From Cohaesibacter celericrescens (lineage in GTDB: Bacteria; Pseudomonadota; Alphaproteobacteria; Rhizobiales; Cohaesibacteraceae), in the NCBI RefSeq assembly GCF_002866925.1, contig NZ_PKUQ01000055.1:361422-425421 (forward strand): a DNA stretch of 64,000 nucleotides, in the 5' to 3' direction. Shown here piece by piece: positions 59,437 to 64,000 of the stretch. Position numbers and translations under genes: made by a program. How positions within the stretch are numbered: position 1 is the stretch's first letter; the number at the start of each line of letters is the position of its first letter. Below the pieces are notes generated by a model. It made no database searches. It saw only the letters and a list, made by a program, of their open reading frames with translations, and was not told the origin of the DNA.

Positions 59437-59765
59437 TATGGCCACCTTTCAAAGGGCGTAAACACAGCTCGACAAAGAGCACAGATATGGCTGCCTGTCT
59501 GCTACCTGCCAACCCCGCCAAAATCAAGCCTCACTGACAACAAATGCCGTTCAAGGCAGGCAATTGTTGTCAAACTTGAAGGTAAGCCCAACGGTTGATC
59601 CCGATGTGGCAACAGTCACGGTCCTATTGTGCGTTGATAGCCAGACCAGTCATCAGATGAGAGAAAGCCACTTTTTGTTGCCGTATTACAGATGAACGGT
59701 TGACGAGGTGGGGCCATTGGGTCAAATCTGCTCGTGGAAATTACGGACTGAAAGGGCATAGGACA

Positions 59766-60737
59766 ATGAGCGGACATATTCCCATGAAGGACGAAATAGG
59801 GGCTATAGAGGGCCGCGTGGCAGATGCCGTACGTGGCCATTGGGTCGACACTTTTTCGCCTGCCTGGTTCCGCCCCTATGCGCGGCTGTCTCGTCTGGAG
59901 CGCCCGATCGGTTGGTGGCTTTTGCTTTGGCCATGCATTTGGTCCCTGACGCTCGCTGTCGCCACGCGGGAAAGCGGTCAACAGCCGCCTGTGGGAACAA
60001 TCCTGTGGTATGGCGTTGCCTTTTGGCTTGGCGCGATTGTTATGCGTGGAGCCGGGTGTACCTACAATGACATTGTTGATTACAAGATTGATGAGCTGGT
60101 TGAGCGCACCCGCTCTAGGCCATTGCCCAGCCATCAGGTAACCCGCAAAAATGCGTGGGTTTGGTTTGCTATCCAAGGCCTGATCGGACTTGTTGTGCTA
60201 TTGCAATTCAACACATACACCATCTGGCTCGGATTGGGGTCGCTCAGTGTGGTGGCCATCTATCCTTTTATGAAACGCATCACCAATTGGCCTCAATTGG
60301 TACTGGGGCTGGCTTTTTCATGGGGGGCGTTGGTTGGTTGGACTTCGATCACCGGTAGTCTGGATGTCGCTCCGGTGGTCATGTATGTCGCTTGCATTGT
60401 CTGGACCATCGGGTATGACACCATATATGCCCATCAGGACAGGGAAGATGATGTCATGATCGGCGTAAAATCCACCGCATTGTTATTTGCAGAGAATACC
60501 AGAGCTTGGCTGATCCTCTTCTATTTTGTGATGGTGTCGCTGATGATGACCAGCATGATTGTCTCGGGCGTGGCGTGGCCAGCCTTTGTTGGTCTCGCGA
60601 TTGCTACCATTCATATGGGATGGCAGATATGGATCCTTGATATCAACAACGGCGATCAGTGTTTGTTCTTGTTCCGCTCGAACACTCAGGTCGGTTGGCT
60701 GTTGTTTGCCGGTTTGTTGGCCAGTATCTGGGCGTGA
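59766..60737 (+). CDS. ubiA: 4-hydroxybenzoate polyprenyltransferase
   Basis: A 323-residue membrane enzyme of ubiquinone synthesis that attaches a polyprenyl chain to 4-hydroxybenzoate. Eight to nine helices and both Asp-rich magnesium/diphosphate motifs are present: YNDIVDYKIDELVERTRSRPL and DTIYAHQDREDD. ATG 59766 has AGGA nearby; the frame extends to 59700. A second Met six residues in is an alternative start. It is convergent with tlyA, 9 bases away. Confidence 0.93.
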   Translation: MSGHIPMKDEIGAIEGRVADAVRGHWVDTFSPAWFRPYARLSRLERPIGWWLLLWPCIWSLTLAVATRESGQQPPVGTILWYGVAFWLGAIVMRGAGCTYNDIVDYKIDELVERTRSRPLPSHQVTRKNAWVWFAIQGLIGLVVLLQFNTYTIWLGLGSLSVVAIYPFMKRITNWPQLVLGLAFSWGALVGWTSITGSLDVAPVVMYVACIVWTIGYDTIYAHQDREDDVMIGVKSTALLFAENTRAWLILFYFVMVSLMMTSMIVSGVAWPAFVGLAIATIHMGWQIWILDINNGDQCLFLFRSNTQVGWLLFAGLLASIWA

Positions 60738-60746
60738 GGCTTCAAT

Positions 60747-61505
60747 TCAGCACCGATCCTTGATTGCGCCTAGCAGATATTCTTTGTTGCCGTCACCACC
60801 CAAAATTGGGGAGGGCACCAAATCCAGCGCGCGCCACCCCTTTGTTAGAGGCTCGGACGGGCTGTCAAGCCACATGGCTAGGCGTTCTGCCGTGGCGGTT
60901 CCTTCGGTTGGGTCGCGAACGAGCCCCCCTTTGCCAATGCCATCCTTGCCCACTTCGAACTGTGGTTTGACGAGCAATGCAGCAAAAGCACCCTCGGACG
61001 CCATTGCCAGCGCTGGCGGCAATGCCAAGCGAAGCGAAATGAAAGATACATCGCTGACCAGACCGCTAAAGGGTATCGGGATATGGCCGGTATCAAGGTG
61101 GCGGGCATTGACCCCCTCCAGCACATGCAGTCTTGGATGGTTTACCAGTCGCGCATGCATTTGGTCATGACCCACGTCGACGCCAAACACTTCGCTTGCT
61201 CCTCTTTCCAGAAGCACCTGACAAAACCCACCCGTTGAGGCGCCGATGTCAACACAGGTTTTGCCTGCCGGCTCAAATCCAAACTGATCAAGGGCATGAA
61301 TGAGCTTCAACGCGGCGCGGGAGACATAGGCAGAGGCTGGGTCATTCAGGGTCAATTGAGCGGTGTCCGAGACCATCTGACTGGCCTTGGTGGCGGGGGA
61401 ACCATCCACGCAAACGCCGCCTCGTTTGATGGCATCGCGTGCCCGAGCCCGCGATGGAGCGAGCTTGCGTTCGACAAGGGCTTGATCTAGACGAAGTTTT
61501 TTCAT
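60747..61505 (-). CDS. tlyA: TlyA family rRNA 2'-O-methyltransferase
   Basis: A 252-residue protein with an N-terminal S4 RNA-binding domain (LRLDQALVERKLAPSRARARDAIKRGGVCVDG) and an FtsJ-type methyltransferase domain (CVDIGASTGGFCQVLLERGASEVFGVDVGHDQ; VSDVSFISLRLALP; LVKPQFEVGKDGIGKGGLVRDP). TlyA methylates ribose of cytidines in 16S and/or 23S rRNA and can confer capreomycin sensitivity. ATG 61505 is the start; a TTG at 61517 is also open. It is last in the SCO - small protein - tlyA leftward group. Confidence 0.9.
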   Translation of the reverse strand: MKKLRLDQALVERKLAPSRARARDAIKRGGVCVDGSPATKASQMVSDTAQLTLNDPASAYVSRAALKLIHALDQFGFEPAGKTCVDIGASTGGFCQVLLERGASEVFGVDVGHDQMHARLVNHPRLHVLEGVNARHLDTGHIPIPFSGLVSDVSFISLRLALPPALAMASEGAFAALLVKPQFEVGKDGIGKGGLVRDPTEGTATAERLAMWLDSPSEPLTKGWRALDLVPSPILGGDGNKEYLLGAIKDRC

Positions 61506-61546
61506 GGAAAGTGCCAAGGGCGTAAGGAAACATCAAAGAAGCGATA

Positions 61547-61714
61547 TCAGAAGCAGCCCATGAAAGCGCCCGATATGCGATCGAAATACACAGCAGCGCC
61601 CGCCTGTGACCAAATCGCCAAGCCTAGGATGGCAACGAACGACAAAATGCCCGCGGACCAATAGATGATCCGGTTGACTTCAGACTTTTGTTCGCTGGTC
61701 GGAATGTTGTCCAT
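61547..61714 (-). CDS. Small single-pass membrane protein, 55 residues
   Basis: A polar N-terminus (MDNIPTSEQKSEVNR) precedes one hydrophobic helix (IIYWSAGILSFVAILGLAIWSQAGAAVYF) and a short tail ending FMGCF. ATG 61714 has a GAGAG ribosome site 4 bases upstream; the frame is open to 61765. It lies between a copper-chaperone-like SCO gene and tlyA on the same strand. Function unknown. Confidence 0.6.
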   Translation of the reverse strand: MDNIPTSEQKSEVNRIIYWSAGILSFVAILGLAIWSQAGAAVYFDRISGAFMGCF

Positions 61715-61803
61715 CGGCTCTCTCAAACGCTGGTTTGCTTGATGAAGACTATCACAGCTTGGCAAACAACGCTATTTGCCAAGCTTGTCTTACAACGGGC
61801 AAC

Positions 61804-62427
61804 CTATTCAGCGGATGCGATCAGCTTTCTCAGTTTGGCGACGGCGGAATCATGAGCTTCACCATAGGAGATGGTGCCTGAGAACACATTGTTCTTTTTC
61901 ATCAAGAATACCGATGCCGTGTGATCCATGACATAATTGCTGTCAGCAGCCTCGTCTTCGACTTTTTTGGCATAGACCCGATATGACTTGATCACGGCTT
62001 CGGTTTGTTCTTTGGTGCCGCGCAAGCCGACCAGATCGTCAAAAAACGCATCAACATATTGCGCTACCGATTCTTGATCATCGCGTTCTGGATCCACCGT
62101 TATGAATAGGTAATTGAGCTTTTTGGCATCATCACCCAGCTCTTCCACCCACAAGGTCATCTCGCTCAACGTGGTGGGGCAAACATCCGGGCAGAATGTG
62201 TAACCGAAATAGATCACCAATGGCTTGTCGGTATAATCTGCTGCCGTGACGGCTTTGCCCGTGTGATCTGTGAGCGCGAAGTCTCCACCGATTGCAATGC
62301 TTGACTGGCCCGACTGTGTCTTTTGTACGTTCAATTCTTCACTGTACCACTGAAAAATCATCACGCCCAAAGCGGCCGTGATCAAAAGGACTAGTGTCCA
62401 GGCAATGAGGCGAATTCCTTTTTGCAT
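61804..62427 (-). CDS. SCO1/SenC family copper chaperone
   Basis: A 207-residue thioredoxin-fold protein anchored by one N-terminal helix (LIAWTLVLLITAALGVMIF). The copper ligands are CPDVCP (Cys 79 and 83) and a distal His in MDHTASVFLM. It delivers copper to the CuA site of cytochrome c oxidase in the periplasm. No cox gene is in the window. It is first in the leftward group ending with tlyA. Confidence 0.9.
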   Translation of the reverse strand: MQKGIRLIAWTLVLLITAALGVMIFQWYSEELNVQKTQSGQSSIAIGGDFALTDHTGKAVTAADYTDKPLVIYFGYTFCPDVCPTTLSEMTLWVEELGDDAKKLNYLFITVDPERDDQESVAQYVDAFFDDLVGLRGTKEQTEAVIKSYRVYAKKVEDEAADSNYVMDHTASVFLMKKNNVFSGTISYGEAHDSAVAKLRKLIASAE

Positions 62428-62631
62428 CTCACAAAAGCTTTCATATAGTTTGAGCCAACTTGCTTCCCTTCTAAGCAAGCCGATCGATAAGGTCAATTGG
62501 CAGCTGTGTTACCCGACTATAGGCTCAACTGAATTCATTGTGATCGCAGACGGATCAACAGGCTAAATCTGTTGCCTCCGCATCTGCGCATGCGTCAGCG
62601 TTTGCGAACTTGTAGTGATCAGCTGATTGGC

Positions 62632-63264
62632 TCATTGTTCAAACAGGGCGAGTTTGATACCAAAACCGAGCAAGATGGTTCCGGTGAGACCGTTTAGGCC
62701 ACGCGCAATGGCGGTGCGCGCCAGATATCGTCGCGCGCCATGCACCATGAATGCCAATCCTCCCAACCAACTCATCCCCAGCACAAAATGAATTGTTGCG
62801 ACCAGCAATGATTGTCCAAGGGTTGACGCCGCAGGGTCGATAAACTGGGGAAGGAACATCATGTAAAAGATGATGGGCTTGGGGTTGAGCACATTGGATA
62901 AAAGACCTTCCCGAAAGGCGTTTATCAGATTGCTTTTTCGCGGCATACCGCTTTCGACCACCAGACCGCTTCCACGCCATGCCGCCAACAAAGATTGTAG
63001 TGCGAGATAGAGCAGGAAAACTGCGCCTGCATATTTGAGCAAGGCAAACAGGTTAGCCGATTTTAGCAGTATGACAGACAATCCCAGCGCCGAAATCGTG
63101 GCATGCACAAACAAGCCGCTGCAAATGCCAAAGCTGGTCATCAAACCATCGGAAAACCCGCCCCGCGCCGCATTTCGCAAAACCAGAATAGTGTCCACAC
63201 CCGGTGCTAAAGTCAGAGCAGCGAGCGCGACGAAGACACTTAAAAAGGGGAAATGTTCAAACAT
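62632..63264 (-). CDS. LysE family exporter
   Basis: A 210-residue protein with six hydrophobic helices and the LysE/RhtB family opening LSVFVALAALTLAPGVDTILVLRNAARGG, followed by SNVLNPKPIIFYMMFLPQFID. Members export amino acids or homoserine lactones. The substrate cannot be predicted. No neighbouring regulator is apparent. Confidence 0.88.
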   Translation of the reverse strand: MFEHFPFLSVFVALAALTLAPGVDTILVLRNAARGGFSDGLMTSFGICSGLFVHATISALGLSVILLKSANLFALLKYAGAVFLLYLALQSLLAAWRGSGLVVESGMPRKSNLINAFREGLLSNVLNPKPIIFYMMFLPQFIDPAASTLGQSLLVATIHFVLGMSWLGGLAFMVHGARRYLARTAIARGLNGLTGTILLGFGIKLALFEQ

Positions 63265-63418
63265 GGTGTGCCCTGAGGGAAGGGAGCATGATGGTATGTC
63301 GGGGCACCCTTCACACCCTTGATCTTGACTGCGCGGAGGTGACGCTGGACTTTTAGAAGGAAAACGGACCGGCGTCTATCCTTCACGGATGCCCTACTCA
63401 AACGCAAGGCAATTGTGA

Positions 63419-63862
63419 TTAATCGTGACCGGTATCGAAAGCAGCATTCCAAGCCATTGCTTCGATTTTGTGGCCATCCAGATCACGCAAAAAGCAGCCG
63501 TAATAGGCTTCGCCATAATGAGGCCGTGGGCCGGGTTCTCCATCCGGTGAAGCGCCCAATTCTACGGCTTTGTCCCAAAAGGCCCGCACAGCGCTGTTGT
63601 TTGGAGCAAGAAAGCCGAAGTGGGTGCCATTGCCAACGCTGGGCTTTTCACCGTCATGAGGGGTTTGTACCCAGAATTCAGGGAATTGCTTGCCGAAAGC
63701 GGCTGCTTGAACGCCCGGTGCATCAACCTCCATAACCACTTTGGCCCCGATAGTCGCTAGCACGGCTTCGTAAAACGCTCTGGATTTGGCATAGTCAGTC
63801 ACCCCGATTGAAACATGGGACATTATCGCGGGCAAATCATCATGGGAAATTTCATCAGACAA
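63419..63862 (-). CDS. VOC (glyoxalase/bleomycin-resistance fold) family protein
   Basis: A 147-residue vicinal-oxygen-chelate protein: MSHVSIGVTDYAKSRAFYEAVLATIGAKVV at the start of the fold, THFGFLAPNNSAVRAFWDKAVELGASPDGEPG, and YGCFLRDLDGHKIEAM. Likely metal ligands are the His in SHVS, the His in THFG and the Glu in IEAM. I chose TTG 63862 because GGAGG lies 5 bases upstream; GTG 63889 and ATG 63823 are alternatives. A LexA-type box just upstream suggests SOS control. The substrate is unknown. Confidence 0.75.
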   Translation of the reverse strand: MSDEISHDDLPAIMSHVSIGVTDYAKSRAFYEAVLATIGAKVVMEVDAPGVQAAAFGKQFPEFWVQTPHDGEKPSVGNGTHFGFLAPNNSAVRAFWDKAVELGASPDGEPGPRPHYGEAYYGCFLRDLDGHKIEAMAWNAAFDTGHD

Positions 63863-63883
63863 GGAAGCCTCCAAAAATAATAA

Positions 63884-63898
63884 GTTCACTATTTGTTC
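63884..63898. promoter_or_regulatory. LexA box (GTTC-N7-GTTC)
   Basis: GTTC-ACTATTT-GTTC matches the direct-repeat SOS box of alphaproteobacterial LexA, including the T-rich flank before the second GTTC. It lies 22-36 bases upstream of the chosen VOC start and could also act on a gene to the right of the window. Confidence 0.6.
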
Positions 63899-63911
63899 TA
63901 ATTAATTTGAG

Positions 63912-63951
63912 CGGTTGCGCGTGTCTTGTCAAGATAAAACACGCGCAACCG
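63912..63951. repeat. Perfect 13-bp inverted repeat at the window edge
   Basis: CGGTTGCGCGTGT pairs with ACACGCGCAACCG across 14 bases. A third partial copy, GCGCAACCG, follows at about 63961-63969. There is no T-run, so it may be an operator or structured leader rather than a terminator. The gene it serves may lie beyond the right edge. Confidence 0.5.
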
Positions 63952-64000
63952 GAATGTTTTGCGCAACCGTTATGTCTAGGCTCAGGACCTATTAATTTCT

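Noticed and set aside
1..64000. CRISPR arrays, prophage, insertion sequences, restriction or toxin-antitoxin loci
   Set aside because: Looked for and not found: the only tandem repeats are in-gene serine and Gly-Met repeats and the 30-base operator array, and no transposase, integrase or nuclease genes are present.

Overview
The window looks like ordinary chromosome from an alphaproteobacterium, most likely a member of the Hyphomicrobiales (Rhizobiales). The evidence is the combination of gene content and regulatory sites: a DUF2007 / methyltransferase / S49 peptidase / glyQ neighbourhood, the fabI - histidine phosphatase - aroC - ribB order, a NadQ-type NAD regulator, a RibB fused to a degenerate RibA-like domain, an Irr/ICE-like iron box, and a LexA box of the alphaproteobacterial GTTC-N7-GTTC type. 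The genus cannot be fixed from the sequence alone. I see no prophage, insertion sequence, CRISPR array, tRNA or rRNA gene. Coding density is high, with a few long intergenic regions that appear to carry RNA elements.

Layout. 1-9987: end of a DUF2007 gene, an N6-adenine-type methyltransferase, an LprI-like secreted protein, an M20 amidohydrolase, an S49 peptidase, an AEC transporter, a ClpP paralogue, a radical SAM protein, a run of hairpins ending in a terminator (candidate ncRNA), and a membrane protein with a degenerate EAL domain. 10172-23987: HAD phosphatase, YgfZ, MoaB, YitT, glyQ, a FecR-domain protein with a serine tail, ChaN, the LemA/DUF2207 pair, then a leftward group of HD hydrolase, protein phosphatase, NadQ-like regulator and RNase HII. 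24458-30411: cupin and Lrp-type regulator, then ferric iron uptake genes fbpA and fbpB separated by an opposing MFS gene. 30990-38915: 3-oxoacid CoA-transferase subunits, an AsmA protein, a GNAT / FAD-oxidase pair and a TetR regulator. 39404-44273: fabI, histidine phosphatase, aroC, ribB. 44416-48058: a PepSY membrane protein, a GNAT acetyltransferase behind an apparent tyrosine-codon attenuator, TRIC-type and ceramidase-type membrane proteins. 49001-58055: a repeat protein, a two-component system, a divergent Lrp/alanine dehydrogenase pair with a phased operator array, twin small membrane proteins, RlmD and a second FecR protein. 58141-63862: purD, ubiA, tlyA, a SCO protein, a LysE exporter and a VOC protein with a LexA box.

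The most interesting item is at 45832-45983, upstream of the GNAT gene at 46058. A promoter places the predicted start of transcription on, or next to, the ATG of a 16-codon ORF carrying three consecutive tyrosine codons. This is followed by mutually exclusive 1:2, 2:3 and 3:4 hairpins, the last being an intrinsic terminator. This is the layout of a transcription attenuator, but it senses Tyr and controls an acetyltransferase, a combination I do not recognise. Secondary items are several unannotated candidate RNAs (7583-7802, 14028-14149, about 30471-30630 on the minus strand), a 30-bp-phased regulator array before ald, a perfect palindrome before the NadQ-like gene, and two FecR-domain paralogues with no sigma-factor or TonB context.
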